Shown: piece by piece, positions 9,643 to 20,600 of the stretch
Layout of the letters: the number at the start of each line of letters is the position of its first letter
Position numbering within the stretch: the stretch's first letter is position 1
Assembly (NCBI RefSeq): GCF_001040945.1
Contig: NZ_CP011930.1
Span: 3,653,021-3,717,020 of the forward strand
Origin: Herbaspirillum seropedicae
GTDB lineage: Bacteria > Pseudomonadota > Gammaproteobacteria > Burkholderiales > Burkholderiaceae_D
Direction: 5' to 3'
DNA length: 64,000 nt
Made by a program: the position numbers and the translations under genes
Notes under the pieces: generated by a model
The model's database searches: none
Told to the model about the DNA's origin: nothing
What the model saw: the letters and a program-made list of their open reading frames with translations, nothing else

Positions 9643-11115
9643 TCAGCGCCGGGGCACCAGGAACACCGCTTTTTCGCTGACATTGAGCGCAGGCTGGTCT
9701 TCGGCCTCCAGTTCAATGCGGATCTTGTTGGAGCCGACTTCGCCCGCACCGTGCGGCGCGCGCACGCGCACCGGCACCGAGACCGTCTGCGTAGCCGCCA
9801 CCTCGATGGGAGTCGCCGGATCCACGCTCAGTCCGGCCAGGCCCTTGGCGCGTACGAGATAACGGTGCCCCCGTTCATCGGTGTTGATGATCTGCAGGCG
9901 ATAGACGTTTTCGATGATGCCCTCTTCGACTTCGCGCCCCATCGAACCACGGTCGCGGATCACGTCCAGCTTCAGCGGGGTGCGTACCCACAGCGAACCG
10001 GCGAACAGGGCAATGACGGCGCCCAGGATGGCGCCGTAGATCAAGATGCGCGGGCGCACCAGACGACGCCGGATCTCCGCCGTGGAGAAGCCCTGCTCGA
10101 CCGCATTCTCGGTGGAGTAGCGAATCAGTCCACGCGGCCGCTTGATCTTGTCCATCACGCTGTCGCAGGCATCCACACAGGCGGCGCAACCGATGCACAT
10201 GTATTGCAGGCCCTGGCGGATATCGATCCCGGTGGGGCAGACCTGCACGCACATCGTGCAGTCGATGCAGTCGCCGGCACGGGCGCCGGTGTCCAGCTTG
10301 GCCGCCTTGGCGGCGGGCATACGAGGTTCGCCACGGGCCACGTCATAGGTGATGATGAGCGAATCACGATCGAACATGGCGCTCTGGAAGCGGGCGTACG
10401 GACACATGTACTTGCAGACCTGCTCGCGCATCCAGCCCGCATTACCATAGGTGGCGAAGCCGTAGAAGAGGATCCAGAAGCTCTCCCACGGACCCAGCGC
10501 AAAGCCGCTGATCTCGGGCAGCAGGTCGCGGATGGGCGAGAAATAGCCGACGAAGCTGATGCCGGTCCACAAGGCCACCGCGCCCCAGGCCAGGTGCTTG
10601 GCCGACTTGCGCCAGAGCTTGTCGAACGACCAGGGTTGGCGGTCCAGGCGCATGCGGGCGCTGCGATTGCCTTCGATGCGGCGCTCTATCCACATGAAGA
10701 TTTCGGTATAGACCGTCTGCGGACAGGAATAGCCGCACCAGACGCGGCCAGCCACGGCCGTAAACAAGAACAGGCTGAAGGCGCAGATGATCAGCAGCGC
10801 CGCCAGCCAGATGAAGTCCTGCGGCCAGAGCACCAGGCCGAACAGATAGAATTTGCGGGAAGCCAGGTCGAACAGCACGGCCTGACGCTCATTCCAGTTG
10901 ATCCACGGCAGTCCGTAGAACACCAGCTGCGTCAGAAAGACACAAAGCCAGCGCAGGCTGGCGAAACGTCCCTGGATTTCGCGCGGGTAGATCTGCTCGC
11001 GCGCCGCATACATGCGGATGACGGCATATTCATCCTTGCCTGTCTTGCTGTCACCGGTGTCGGGTGGCGGGTCCCCTTCCTTGTCCTGCCTGGGTTTCAT
11101 CACGGCTTTTTCCAT
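9643..11115 (-). CDS. ccoG: CcoG/FixG cytochrome oxidase accessory protein
   Basis: 490-residue polytopic membrane iron-sulfur protein needed for cbb3 oxidase maturation, proposed to reduce copper for the active site. Four to five helices in the N-terminal half include WCGYSCPQ and CKYMCPYARFQ; a ferredoxin-like segment carries two [4Fe-4S] motifs (CIDCTMCVQVCP and CIGCAACVDAC); the last 120 residues form a periplasmic Ig-like domain. The first ATG is used; another lies five codons in. Separated from ccoP by a hairpin. Confidence 0.94.
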   Translation of the reverse strand: MEKAVMKPRQDKEGDPPPDTGDSKTGKDEYAVIRMYAAREQIYPREIQGRFASLRWLCVFLTQLVFYGLPWINWNERQAVLFDLASRKFYLFGLVLWPQDFIWLAALLIICAFSLFLFTAVAGRVWCGYSCPQTVYTEIFMWIERRIEGNRSARMRLDRQPWSFDKLWRKSAKHLAWGAVALWTGISFVGYFSPIRDLLPEISGFALGPWESFWILFYGFATYGNAGWMREQVCKYMCPYARFQSAMFDRDSLIITYDVARGEPRMPAAKAAKLDTGARAGDCIDCTMCVQVCPTGIDIRQGLQYMCIGCAACVDACDSVMDKIKRPRGLIRYSTENAVEQGFSTAEIRRRLVRPRILIYGAILGAVIALFAGSLWVRTPLKLDVIRDRGSMGREVEEGIIENVYRLQIINTDERGHRYLVRAKGLAGLSVDPATPIEVAATQTVSVPVRVRAPHGAGEVGSNKIRIELEAEDQPALNVSEKAVFLVPRR

Positions 11116-11235
11116 GGTCTTGCCTGATCTGCCTTCACTCTCTGTGCGCTCCTGGTCTTGTGGAGGGAGCGCGTTACCTACTGCGCCGGGACCGCGCCGA
11201 TCTGTGTCAGCGTCGGCCCCGGCGGCGGAACTAGC

Positions 11236-11256
11236 ACCTCATGCGCGGCATGAGGT
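11236..11256 (-). terminator. Hairpin immediately after ccoP stop
   Basis: ACCTCATGC with perfect complement GCATGAGGT and a 3-base loop begins one base after the ccoP stop codon. It has no T-run. It may protect the 3' end of the ccoNOQP message or attenuate read-through into ccoG. Confidence 0.5.
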
Positions 11257-11257
11257 C

Positions 11258-12190
11258 TTACTTGGCTGCCGCGTTGCTGGGCTTGTTGGAAAGACTCCAC
11301 ACATAGGCAGCCAGCACATGCACCTTGGGTTCACCGAGGAACTCGCCAAACGCCGGCATGGTATTGTCGCGACCCTTGTTGATGGTTTCCTTGATGGTGT
11401 CGATACTGCCGCCATACAGCCAGATCTTGTCCGACAGATTGGGGGCGCCCAGGGCCTGGTTACCCTTGCCGCCCGGACCGTGGCAGGCCATGCAGGCAGC
11501 GAACTTGGACTTGCCCAGCTCGGCCTTGATCGGATCATGGGTCGAATCGGACAGGCTGAGCACGTAGTTGGCGACGTTGTCGACATCCTTGTCGGTACCC
11601 ACGGCTGCGGCCATCGGCGGCATGACGCCGTGGCGGCCCTTCATGATGGTTTCCTTGATGATTTCAGGGGTGCCGCCATGCAGCCAGTCGTTGTCCGTCA
11701 GGTTAGGGAAGCCCTTGTTGCCGCGGGCATCCGAACCATGGCACTGGGCGCAGTAGGTCAGGAACAGGCGCTCGCCGATGGCGTGGGCCTGGGAGTCGCC
11801 AGCCACCACCTTCAGGTCTTGCTTGAGATAGTGGTTGAACAGCGGACCATACTTGGCTTCAGCGGCCTTCACATCGGCATCGTGCTCGCCGGTGGAACGC
11901 CAGCCCAGGGTGCCGGGCAGGTTGCCCAGGCCCGGATAGGCCACCAGGTAGCCGATGGAGAAGAAGATGGTCAGGTAGAACAGCCACATCCACCAGCGCG
12001 GCAGCGGGTTGTTCAGCTCGGTCAGGTCTTCGTCCCAGACGTGGCCAGTGGTGGAACCGGCCGCCTTTTCCTCGCCCTTCTTGACCTTCCAGTTCGATTG
12101 CTGCCACAGCAGCAGCGTGCAGCCGACGATACCCAGCACGGTCAGCACGATGATCCAGATATTCCAGAAACCATTGGTGAAATCAGCCAT
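11258..12190 (-). CDS. ccoP: cbb3-type cytochrome c oxidase subunit III
   Basis: Di-heme cytochrome c subunit of the high-affinity terminal oxidase, 310 residues. Two transmembrane helices (about 9-29 and 65-85) are followed by two periplasmic cytochrome c domains with CAQCH (147-151) and CMACH (233-237) and downstream methionines (VMPPMAA and TMPAFGE) as axial ligands. It accepts electrons and passes them to CcoO/CcoN. Start ATG overlaps the end of ccoQ by 8 bases. Confidence 0.96.
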   Translation of the reverse strand: MADFTNGFWNIWIIVLTVLGIVGCTLLLWQQSNWKVKKGEEKAAGSTTGHVWDEDLTELNNPLPRWWMWLFYLTIFFSIGYLVAYPGLGNLPGTLGWRSTGEHDADVKAAEAKYGPLFNHYLKQDLKVVAGDSQAHAIGERLFLTYCAQCHGSDARGNKGFPNLTDNDWLHGGTPEIIKETIMKGRHGVMPPMAAAVGTDKDVDNVANYVLSLSDSTHDPIKAELGKSKFAACMACHGPGGKGNQALGAPNLSDKIWLYGGSIDTIKETINKGRDNTMPAFGEFLGEPKVHVLAAYVWSLSNKPSNAAAK

Positions 12191-12377
12191 GGCGCACCTC
12201 CTTGTCAACGCCTTCCTGGGCCGGCTGGCCGATGTCGCCATCGGCGAAGGGAATCATCTCGGCTTGCTTGAAGTCAGCGGGCTTGTGGCCGATGTAGGTC
12301 CACCACAGGATGCCGGCAAAGGTGATGAAGCTGATCAGCGTGATCAGGCTGCGTGGATCGGTAATCATTTCAATCAT
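12183..12377 (-). CDS. ccoQ: cbb3 oxidase subunit IV
   Basis: 64-residue single-helix protein (helix about 11-30, with the family ITFAGILWWTY) that stabilises the cbb3 complex. ATG is preceded by GGAGAG. It sits between ccoO and ccoP as usual and overlaps ccoP. Confidence 0.9.
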   Translation of the reverse strand: MIEMITDPRSLITLISFITFAGILWWTYIGHKPADFKQAEMIPFADGDIGQPAQEGVDKEVRHG

Positions 12378-12381
12378 GGTC

Positions 12382-12996
12382 TTATCTCTCCGCCTTGATC
12401 AGCACGCCCAGGCCTTGCAGGTAGGCGATCAGCGCATCCTGCTCGGTCTTGCCGACCAGCTCGGCCGGGGCATTCTTGATGTCTTCTTCGGTGTACGGGT
12501 CGCCGATGCGCTTCAAGGCCTTCATGCGCGAGACGATGTCGTAGTTGTCCAGCTTGGCCTGCTCCAGCCATGGGTAGGCCGGCATGTTGGACTCGGGCAC
12601 CACGTCGCGCGGATTGTGCAGGTGGGCGCGATGCCATTCGTCGCTGTAGCGGGTACCCACGCGGGCCAGGTCAGGACCGGTGCGCTTGGAACCCCACTGG
12701 AAGGGGTGGTCATAGACCGATTCGCCAGCCACGGAATAGTGGCCATAGCGCTCGGTCTCGGCGCGCAGCGGGCGGATCATCTGCGAGTGGCAGTTGTAGC
12801 AACCCTCGCGGATGTACACGTCGCGGCCAGCCAGGCGCAGGGCCGAATAGGGCTTCAGGCCAGCGATGGGTTCGGTCGTCGATTTCTGGAAGAACAGCGG
12901 CACGATCTCGGCCAGGCCGCCGATGCTCACCACCAGCAGCACCAGGCCGATCAGCAGCCAGGGGTTCTTCTCGATCCATTCATGCGAAAACTTCAT
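12382..12996 (-). CDS. ccoO: cbb3-type cytochrome c oxidase subunit II
   Basis: Membrane-anchored mono-heme cytochrome c, 204 residues, that relays electrons from CcoP to CcoN. One N-terminal helix (about 12-33) and heme motif CYNCH at 66-70; axial methionine likely in [10 protein letters not shown]. Two adjacent ATG codons exist; the second has proper spacing from the GGGGG ribosome site. Starts 13 bases after ccoN. Confidence 0.95.
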   Translation of the reverse strand: MKFSHEWIEKNPWLLIGLVLLVVSIGGLAEIVPLFFQKSTTEPIAGLKPYSALRLAGRDVYIREGCYNCHSQMIRPLRAETERYGHYSVAGESVYDHPFQWGSKRTGPDLARVGTRYSDEWHRAHLHNPRDVVPESNMPAYPWLEQAKLDNYDIVSRMKALKRIGDPYTEEDIKNAPAELVGKTEQDALIAYLQGLGVLIKAER

Positions 12997-13009
12997 CATT
13001 TCCCCCAAA

Positions 13010-14437
<1,428 letters not shown>

Positions 14438-14502
14438 GAAACTCTCCCCACTATGTTGAGTACTGGTCAATGCGAGCTTACGGGGCGCAGCTTCCGGCAG
14501 CC

Positions 14503-14516
14503 TTGACGTGTATCAA
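14503..14516 (-). promoter_or_regulatory. FNR box upstream of ccoN
   Basis: TTGAC-GTGT-ATCAA on the plus strand, one mismatch from TTGAT-N4-ATCAA. Centred 72 bases before the ccoN GTG; a start at 41.5 bases would leave a 30-base leader. FNR/Anr control of ccoNOQP is well established. Confidence 0.8.
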
Positions 14517-14581
14517 AATGGGGAGAAGCGCGGGAACAAAGACGGGGAAACAACGGTCTGCGTCAACCGCAGTGCACACAA

Positions 14582-14755
14582 TCACGCGCCGCCGGATGGC
14601 TCTTGCGGGACGGCGGCATCATCGTCGTGGAGGATGCGCATGGCAGGCCCTTCGAGGTCATCGAACTGGCCGCTGTCGGAGGCGCGGAAGAACACCCAGA
14701 TCGCCAGGAAGACCAGCAGGGTGCTCAGGGGAATGAGGAGATAGAGCGCTTCCAT
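14582..14755 (-). CDS. ccoS: cbb3 oxidase maturation protein CcoS
   Basis: 57-residue single-helix protein needed for heme and copper insertion into the oxidase. The N-terminus has the family pattern MEALYLLIPLSTLLVF followed by WVFFRASDSGQFDDLEGPA. The ATG overlaps the ccoI stop as TGATG. Last gene of the ccoI-ccoS unit. Confidence 0.93.
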   Translation of the reverse strand: MEALYLLIPLSTLLVFLAIWVFFRASDSGQFDDLEGPAMRILHDDDAAVPQEPSGGA

Positions 14756-17280
14756 CAGGCCGCTCCCGCCAGCGCGGGACGTACCGCCGCCGGCTGTGCT
14801 TCTGCAGCAGAACGCACCTGCCGACGGCTCAGGCGCAAGGCATTGCCCACCACCAGCAGCGAACTGAGCGACATGCCCACCGCCGACATCCAGGGATCGA
14901 GCAGGCCGAAGGCTGCTGCCGGAATGGCCAGGAAGTTGTAGGTCGCCGCCCACACCAGGTTCTGGCGCACGATGTGCATGGTCCGCTGCGCCATCGCCGC
15001 GCAATCGGCCACGGCCTGCAGGCGGTCACTCATGATGACGGCATCGGCACTGACCTGCGCCAGCGCCGCGCCCTTGCCCATGGCGAAGGAGACATCGCCG
15101 GCGCGCAGCATGGCCGCGTCGTTGATGCCATCGCCAACGATGGCCACCACCGCCCCGTCCCGCTGCAGATTGCGCACATAGTCCAGCTTGCCCTGTGGCG
15201 TGCAGGCTGCCTGCACCTCGCTGATGCCGGCTGCGGCGGCCACCTCGGCACAGACCTCGGGCTGGTCGCCGCTGAGCAGGATGGTGCGCAGGCCCAGTGC
15301 GCGGAAAGCCGCCACGGTCGCGACCGCATCCGTGCGCAAGGCATCGGCCAGGTCGAAGCGCGCCAGCCAACCATCGCTGCTACCCAGATAGACGCTGCCC
15401 GCCCCACTGGCAGCCGACTGCAACAGGACCGGTGGCAATGCAGTGCCCGCCAGCCCAGCGACGAAACTGCGCGAGCCGATGCGATAGAGGTCGCCCTCGA
15501 TCATGCCCTGCATGCCCGCCCCCGTCACCGAAGTCAGTTGTTCCACCTCAAGGGCGTCCACCTGCCGGCGCGCGCCCTCCTCCACCAGCGCCTTGGCCAG
15601 CGGATGCAGGCTGCCGCGCTCCATGGCAGCGGCGATCGCCAGCGAGCGCTGGCAGTCCACATCCGACCACAAGGCGGTCAACTGCGGACGTCCCTGGGTG
15701 AGCGTGCCGGTCTTGTCGAAGACAATGGTGTCGGCGCGTTGCAGGGTTTCCAGCACATTGCCACGCACGATCAGCGTACCGGCCCGCAGCAGACGATCAG
15801 TGGCGGCCGCCAATGCCGAGGGTGTCGCCAGCGACAGGGCGCAGGGACAAGACACCACCAGCACCGCAATGGCGGTGGACCAGGCACGCGTCGGATCGAT
15901 CAATTGCCAGGCCAGGAAAGTCGCCCCAGCCAGCAGCAGCAGCGCCACTACGAAGCGCGAAGCCACGACGTCAGCCCACTGGGCCAGCGCAGGCTTGCCC
16001 TGTCCGGCCTGCTCGGCCAGCCGGGTCAGCGCGGCCAGCGTACTTTCGCCGGTGGCGCGCACCACCCGCAGGAACACCGGCTGGCTCAGGTTGACCGCGC
16101 CGCCGGGCGCTTCCTGGCCGATCTGGAAAGACTGGGGACGGCTTTCGCCCGACAGCAGGGCCAGGTCGAACTCGCCCGCGCCCTCCAGCAGGCAGGCGTC
16201 AGCCGCGATGGTATCGCCCGGACGCGCCAGGATCACATCACCCTCGCGCAATTGCGCTGCGACCACCAGGGTGGTCTCGCGCTGCTCCGGATAGCCTGGC
16301 GCCAGCAGCGCCGAGGCCGGGAAGGCCTGCTGCATGCGCTCCAGCGCCGACGCGGATTTGCGGCGGGCGGCCGCCTCCAGGTAGCGACTGCCCAGCAGCA
16401 GGAAGATGAACATGCTCACGCTGTCGAACCAGATCTCGCCCTCGCCGCGCCAGGTGGCGATGGCGCTGGCCAGGAAGGCTGCTGCGATGCCGATGGCCAC
16501 CGGCAGGTCCATCCCCGGTGCACGGGCGCGCAGTCCGGCCCAGGCGCCGGTGAAGAATGGCAAGGCCGAATAGAACACCGCAGGAATGGTCAGGAACAGG
16601 CTGGCCCAGCGCATGAGCGACATCATGTCGGGATCGATGCCCTCATGGGTCATGTAGACCGGCACGGCATACATCATCACCTGCATCATCGACAGGCCGG
16701 CGATGAACAACTGGCGGAACAGGCGGCGCGAGGCACGGCGCGCCTGTTCACCCTGGCGCAGGGGATCGAAGGGATAGGCGGTATAGCCCAGCCCGCGCAG
16801 GCCGCGCAGGATGGTGGCGGTGGAACACAAGGCGGGATCGCGGCGCAGGTGCAGCCGTGAGGTAGCCACGTTCATCTCGGCCATCTGCATGCCGGGCAGG
16901 CGCGCCAGGTATTTTTCGATCAGCCAGACGCAGGCCGAGCAGCGCAAGCCATCGATGGACAGGACCAGCTCCGCGCTGGCGTCGGCGGCATGGGCCTGAT
17001 CCGGCGCTGGCTGCGGCTGCTCCAGCAAGGCCAGTTCGGGCGGGAGCAGTTGTTCGGGATCGACCCGGGCCGAAGGCGCCGTGCGGCGCAGGTAGAAGTC
17101 TTCGCAGCCGCTGTCCACGATCAGTCGCGCCACGCTCTGGCAACCGACGCAGCACAGCTCACGCCGCGCCCCGCCGATCTCCAGCGTCCACGCCTGTCCG
17201 GCCGGCACCGGCTGGCCGCAATGGAAACACAGTGTCCCCTCGCCGCTCCCGTCCCCGCTCCCTTCACTGCTCATCGTCAT
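14755..17280 (-). CDS. ccoI: CcoI/FixI-type copper P1B-ATPase
   Basis: Copper-exporting P-type ATPase of 841 residues that supplies copper to the cbb3 oxidase. N-terminal CFHCGQPV and CCVGCQSV motifs (the FixI-type cap) precede a heavy-metal domain with RCSACVWLIEKYL. Eight helices, phosphorylation loop DKTGTLTQG, transport motif SCPCALSLATPSA, actuator LSGES and hinge GDGINDAAML are all intact. The ATG overlaps the upstream gene's stop as ATGA; the frame stays open further upstream but that part overlaps the neighbour. Confidence 0.95.
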   Translation of the reverse strand: MTMSSEGSGDGSGEGTLCFHCGQPVPAGQAWTLEIGGARRELCCVGCQSVARLIVDSGCEDFYLRRTAPSARVDPEQLLPPELALLEQPQPAPDQAHAADASAELVLSIDGLRCSACVWLIEKYLARLPGMQMAEMNVATSRLHLRRDPALCSTATILRGLRGLGYTAYPFDPLRQGEQARRASRRLFRQLFIAGLSMMQVMMYAVPVYMTHEGIDPDMMSLMRWASLFLTIPAVFYSALPFFTGAWAGLRARAPGMDLPVAIGIAAAFLASAIATWRGEGEIWFDSVSMFIFLLLGSRYLEAAARRKSASALERMQQAFPASALLAPGYPEQRETTLVVAAQLREGDVILARPGDTIAADACLLEGAGEFDLALLSGESRPQSFQIGQEAPGGAVNLSQPVFLRVVRATGESTLAALTRLAEQAGQGKPALAQWADVVASRFVVALLLLAGATFLAWQLIDPTRAWSTAIAVLVVSCPCALSLATPSALAAATDRLLRAGTLIVRGNVLETLQRADTIVFDKTGTLTQGRPQLTALWSDVDCQRSLAIAAAMERGSLHPLAKALVEEGARRQVDALEVEQLTSVTGAGMQGMIEGDLYRIGSRSFVAGLAGTALPPVLLQSAASGAGSVYLGSSDGWLARFDLADALRTDAVATVAAFRALGLRTILLSGDQPEVCAEVAAAAGISEVQAACTPQGKLDYVRNLQRDGAVVAIVGDGINDAAMLRAGDVSFAMGKGAALAQVSADAVIMSDRLQAVADCAAMAQRTMHIVRQNLVWAATYNFLAIPAAAFGLLDPWMSAVGMSLSSLLVVGNALRLSRRQVRSAAEAQPAAVRPALAGAA

Positions 17281-18131
17281 CCCCCATGCGCCGGACTGAT
17301 GCAGAACACATCGATCCAGCCGCGTGCAATGCCCATGCCGCCGATCTCGGCGCCACGCAGCAAACCCATTATTCCGAAAGCCAGTACGACCACGCCGGCC
17401 GCCAGACGCACCGCCGGACGCTGCGCCAGCTGGCGCAGGCGCGCACCGGACAGGCCAGCCGCCAGCAACACTGGCAAGGTGCCGGCGCCAAAGGCCAGCA
17501 TGGTCAATGCCCCCTGCATGGCGCTGCCGGCCATCAAGGCCGTCAACAAGGCGCTGTAGACCATCCCGCAGGGCAGCCAACCCCAGAGGCTGCCCAGCAG
17601 CAAGGCCTTGGCCGGCGTATCCACCGGCACCAGGCGCGCGGCCAGCGGGCGTACACGCACCCACAAGGCGCTGCCCCACTGCTCCAGACGCGCCAGCGCC
17701 GGCCACCATTGGGTCAGGTACAGACCCAGCAGGACCAGCACGATATTGGTGATCAGGTAAGCCACCCGCTGCGCGGGCGCCAGCCAGCCGAGCACATCGG
17801 CACCGCGCAGCAACCCTGCCGCGATACCGCCGGCCAATGCACCGGCCAGCGCATAGCTGGACAGGCGGCCCAGGTTGTAGCACAGCACCCGCACCAGATC
17901 CTGGGCCATGGCCTGGACCTGGACGCCACCGGCGGGATGAATGGGAATGATGCGCAGCAGTCGCGCGCCGTCATTGCGACCGGGCGCGGCCACCGACAGC
18001 AGGGGCGCAGCCGGCGTGGGCGTCGGACGAACGGGCGCCGCCGAACTGAGCGCGCCGACGATGCCGCCACACATCCCGATGCAATGGACGCTCCCCATCA
18101 GGCCTACCAGGAAGATCGGCAGCAGATTCAC
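17277..18131 (-). CDS. TauE/SafE or DsbD-like membrane protein (UreH_2 type) in the cco cluster
   Basis: 284-residue polytopic protein with six or so helices. The N-terminal GLMGSVHCIGMCGGIVGAL and the mid-protein SLWGWLPCGMVYSALLTA are signatures of the cytochrome c biogenesis/UreH_2 transmembrane family, with paired cysteines in helices. It usually lies between ccoI/ccoS and hemN in betaproteobacteria and is thought to help metal or redox supply for cbb3 assembly. Overlaps ccoI by 4 bases and follows hemN by 12. Confidence 0.82.
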   Translation of the reverse strand: MNLLPIFLVGLMGSVHCIGMCGGIVGALSSAAPVRPTPTPAAPLLSVAAPGRNDGARLLRIIPIHPAGGVQVQAMAQDLVRVLCYNLGRLSSYALAGALAGGIAAGLLRGADVLGWLAPAQRVAYLITNIVLVLLGLYLTQWWPALARLEQWGSALWVRVRPLAARLVPVDTPAKALLLGSLWGWLPCGMVYSALLTALMAGSAMQGALTMLAFGAGTLPVLLAAGLSGARLRQLAQRPAVRLAAGVVVLAFGIMGLLRGAEIGGMGIARGWIDVFCISPAHGG

Positions 18132-18143
18132 TCCCGCTCCCGC

Positions 18144-19595
18144 TCAGACCGTCTGCGAATATCGCTGCGGGGCATCCTTGTTCTGGCTGGCGGCCTTCTC
18201 GCGCTCCTGGTTCAGGTAGCGATCGAAGACCATGCAGATGTTGCGGATCAGCAGCCGGCCCTTGGGCTCGACGGTGATCCATTCCGGTTCGATCTTGATG
18301 AGGCCGTCTTCTTCCAGCTGCTTGAGCTTTTCCATCTCGCTGGCGAAGTATTCGCGGAAGACGATGGGATAGGCGATTTCCAGCGAGTTGATCGACAACT
18401 CGAAATTGCACATCAGGCGCTGGATGATCAGGCGGCGCAAGACATCATCCATGCCCAGCTGGATGCCACGGGCGATGGGCAGCGTGGAATTTTCCAGGCG
18501 GGCGTAGTAGTCGTCGAGGGTCTTTTCGTTCTGGCTGTAGCTGCCGCCCACCGCGCTGATGGCCGATACGCCGCAGGCCACGAGGTCGGTCTCCGAATGG
18601 GTGGAGTAACCCTGGAAGTTGCGGTGCAGACGACCCTGCTGCTGGGCAATGGCCAGGTCGTCAGTGGGCTTGGCGAAGTGATCCATGCCGATATAGACAT
18701 AGCCCGCCGAGGTCAGCTGGCGGATGCACAGCGAGAGCATGTCGAGCTTGCTGTCGGCGCTGGGCAGGTCTTCTTCCTTGATCTGGCGCTGGGTCTTGAA
18801 GAGCTGCGGCATGTGCGCATAGTTGTAGACGGCGATGCGGTCCGGGCTGGCGGCGATCACCTTGGCCAGCGTGCGCGACATGGACATCACGTTCTGCTTG
18901 GGCAAGCCATAGATCAAGTCGATGCTGACCGAGCGGAAACCGGCATCGCGGGCGGCGCGGATGATCTCCAGCGTCTGCTCTTCCGACTGGACACGGTTCA
19001 CGGCCAGCTGCACCTCGGGATCGAAATCCTGCACGCCCAGGCTGATGCGGTTGAAGCCCTGCTGGCGCAGCTTGTGGACGCGTTCCACCGACACCGTGCG
19101 GGGATCGATCTCGATGGAGTATTCGCCGACGTGGTCAGGTGCGAGCGTGAAGCAGTGGCGGATGTGGTCCATCAGGTCCGACATCTGCTCATCCGAAAGG
19201 TAGGTCGGGGTGCCGCCGCCGAAGTGCAGTTGCTCGACCTGGTTCATTCCCGAAAAGAGCGAGCCCTGCATGCTGATCTCGCGCTTGAGGTAGCTCAGGT
19301 AGAGCGCGGCCTTGGCGCGGTTCTTGGTGACGATCTTGTTGCAGGCGCAGTAATAGCAGATGGTGTCGCAGAACGGAATGTGCAGGTACAGCGACAAGGC
19401 GCGCCAGGCGCTCATGCTGCGACGGTCGGACACCGCATGGAGGTAGTCGGTGACGGCAAAGTCACTGGTGAAACGGTCTGCAGTGGGATAGGACGTGTAG
19501 CGCGGACCACGCTGGTCCATTCTGCGCAGCACGCTCTTGTTCATGCCGGCGAGACTGGCGGAAGACTGCAGGGTGGACGGATGGGCGACTTGCAT
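18144..19595 (-). CDS. hemN: Oxygen-independent coproporphyrinogen III oxidase
   Basis: Radical SAM enzyme, 483 residues, that decarboxylates coproporphyrinogen III to protoporphyrinogen IX without oxygen. Cluster motif C76-x3-C80-x2-C83 is followed by Cys85, as in true HemN rather than HemW; N-terminal GPRYTSYPTADRF and GGGTPTYL, and a C-terminal HemN domain are present. Start chosen at the ATG six bases after AGGAG; the longer upstream ATG lacks a ribosome site. Preceded by a perfect FNR box and followed by the cbb3 assembly genes, so heme supply and oxidase are co-induced at low oxygen. Confidence 0.94.
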   Translation of the reverse strand: MQVAHPSTLQSSASLAGMNKSVLRRMDQRGPRYTSYPTADRFTSDFAVTDYLHAVSDRRSMSAWRALSLYLHIPFCDTICYYCACNKIVTKNRAKAALYLSYLKREISMQGSLFSGMNQVEQLHFGGGTPTYLSDEQMSDLMDHIRHCFTLAPDHVGEYSIEIDPRTVSVERVHKLRQQGFNRISLGVQDFDPEVQLAVNRVQSEEQTLEIIRAARDAGFRSVSIDLIYGLPKQNVMSMSRTLAKVIAASPDRIAVYNYAHMPQLFKTQRQIKEEDLPSADSKLDMLSLCIRQLTSAGYVYIGMDHFAKPTDDLAIAQQQGRLHRNFQGYSTHSETDLVACGVSAISAVGGSYSQNEKTLDDYYARLENSTLPIARGIQLGMDDVLRRLIIQRLMCNFELSINSLEIAYPIVFREYFASEMEKLKQLEEDGLIKIEPEWITVEPKGRLLIRNICMVFDRYLNQEREKAASQNKDAPQRYSQTV

Positions 19596-19919
19596 GCGAT
19601 GCTCCTGGCCGGCTGCCACGCCGGACTGACGCGGCGCGCACATGCGCTGGGCCGCGAGCCCACCGGGCGAGCTGGTATTGACTGGAGCTTGCAGGATATC
19701 GGCTCCCCCGCAAAAACACCTTGATGTGTATCAAAAGGCCTGACGTGGCAGGAATGCAGCATTGCGCCGCTTTTTTGCACCTGTCGCGCTTTACTTCCCC
19801 CAGGCAACTCCTTAGCCTCTGATCTGAACCGGCCCTGCATGCAAACTGACTACCGTTACTGATGAGTTGCAAGCAGATGAGCCCAAGATCATCAATGTTA
19901 AGACCACGGGGGAATCACC
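19596..19919. other. Intergenic region between hemN and an outer-membrane barrel
   Basis: Contains the hemN FNR box and both divergent promoters. No gene seen. Confidence 0.6.
19721..19734 (-). promoter_or_regulatory. FNR box upstream of hemN
   Basis: TTGAT-GTGT-ATCAA, perfect consensus. Its centre is about 132 bases before the hemN ATG; a class II start would lie near 19686. It is too far (about 190 bases) from the plus-strand gene to be assigned to that gene with confidence. Confidence 0.85.
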
Positions 19920-20600
19920 ATGAATTTTTTGCGCACCACCTTGCCCTGCCTCGGCGCCGCCCTGGCCATCACCACCCTGCCGGCCCACGCCGCCGGCCTT
20001 GGCCTCTCGGGCGAGCTGGGCACGACCGGGGTGGGCGTCCACCTCAGCGTGCCGCTGGCGCCGCAATGGAATGCCCGCTTCGGGGTGAACTACTTCGACT
20101 ATTCGTTCAGTTCCAGCACCAACAGCGTCAATTATGACGCCAAGGCCAAGCTGCGCACCTTCGACGCCCTGCTGGACTGGTTCCCGTTTTCCAATGGCTT
20201 GCGCCTCTCGACCGGCGTGATCTACAACGGCAATAAGATCGACGCCACCGGACGCCCAAGGAACAACGGCACCTACACCCTCAACGGCAATACCTACCTG
20301 GCGTCCCAGGCCGGGCAGGTGGACGGTCGCATCGACTTCAAGAAGTTCGCCCCCTACCTGGGCGTGGGTTACGGCAATGCGGTCGCACCTGACAAGGGCT
20401 GGGGCTTTACCGCCGATGCCGGCGTGATGTTCCAGGGCAATGGCTCAAGCTCGCTGAGCAGTTCGGGTTGTACTGCCTCCGCGCTGATCTGCGCGCGCCT
20501 GGCCAATGACGTGGCGGCCGAGAACGCGGAACTCAATGACAAGGTGCATGGCTACAATCTCTATCCGGTGGTGCGGGTGGGCGTGAGCTACAGGTTCTGA
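19920..20600 (+). CDS. Outer membrane beta-barrel protein, OmpW-like
   Basis: 226 residues with a signal peptide ending THAA-like (LPAHA|A), alternating amphipathic strands, and a C-terminal phenylalanine (VGVSYRF) typical of BAM substrates. It is longer and less canonical than the OmpW at 5.5 kb. Cysteines in a loop (SGCTASALIC) could form a disulfide. The last 13 bases overlap the 3' end of the convergent exporter gene. Substrate unknown. Confidence 0.75.
   Translation: MNFLRTTLPCLGAALAITTLPAHAAGLGLSGELGTTGVGVHLSVPLAPQWNARFGVNYFDYSFSSSTNSVNYDAKAKLRTFDALLDWFPFSNGLRLSTGVIYNGNKIDATGRPRNNGTYTLNGNTYLASQAGQVDGRIDFKKFAPYLGVGYGNAVAPDKGWGFTADAGVMFQGNGSSSLSSSGCTASALICARLANDVAAENAELNDKVHGYNLYPVVRVGVSYRF

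Noticed and set aside
17232..19724. 830-residue plus-strand frame opposite hemN and the TauE-like gene
   Set aside because: Antisense shadow: no motifs, while the minus strand codes for clear proteins with ribosome sites.
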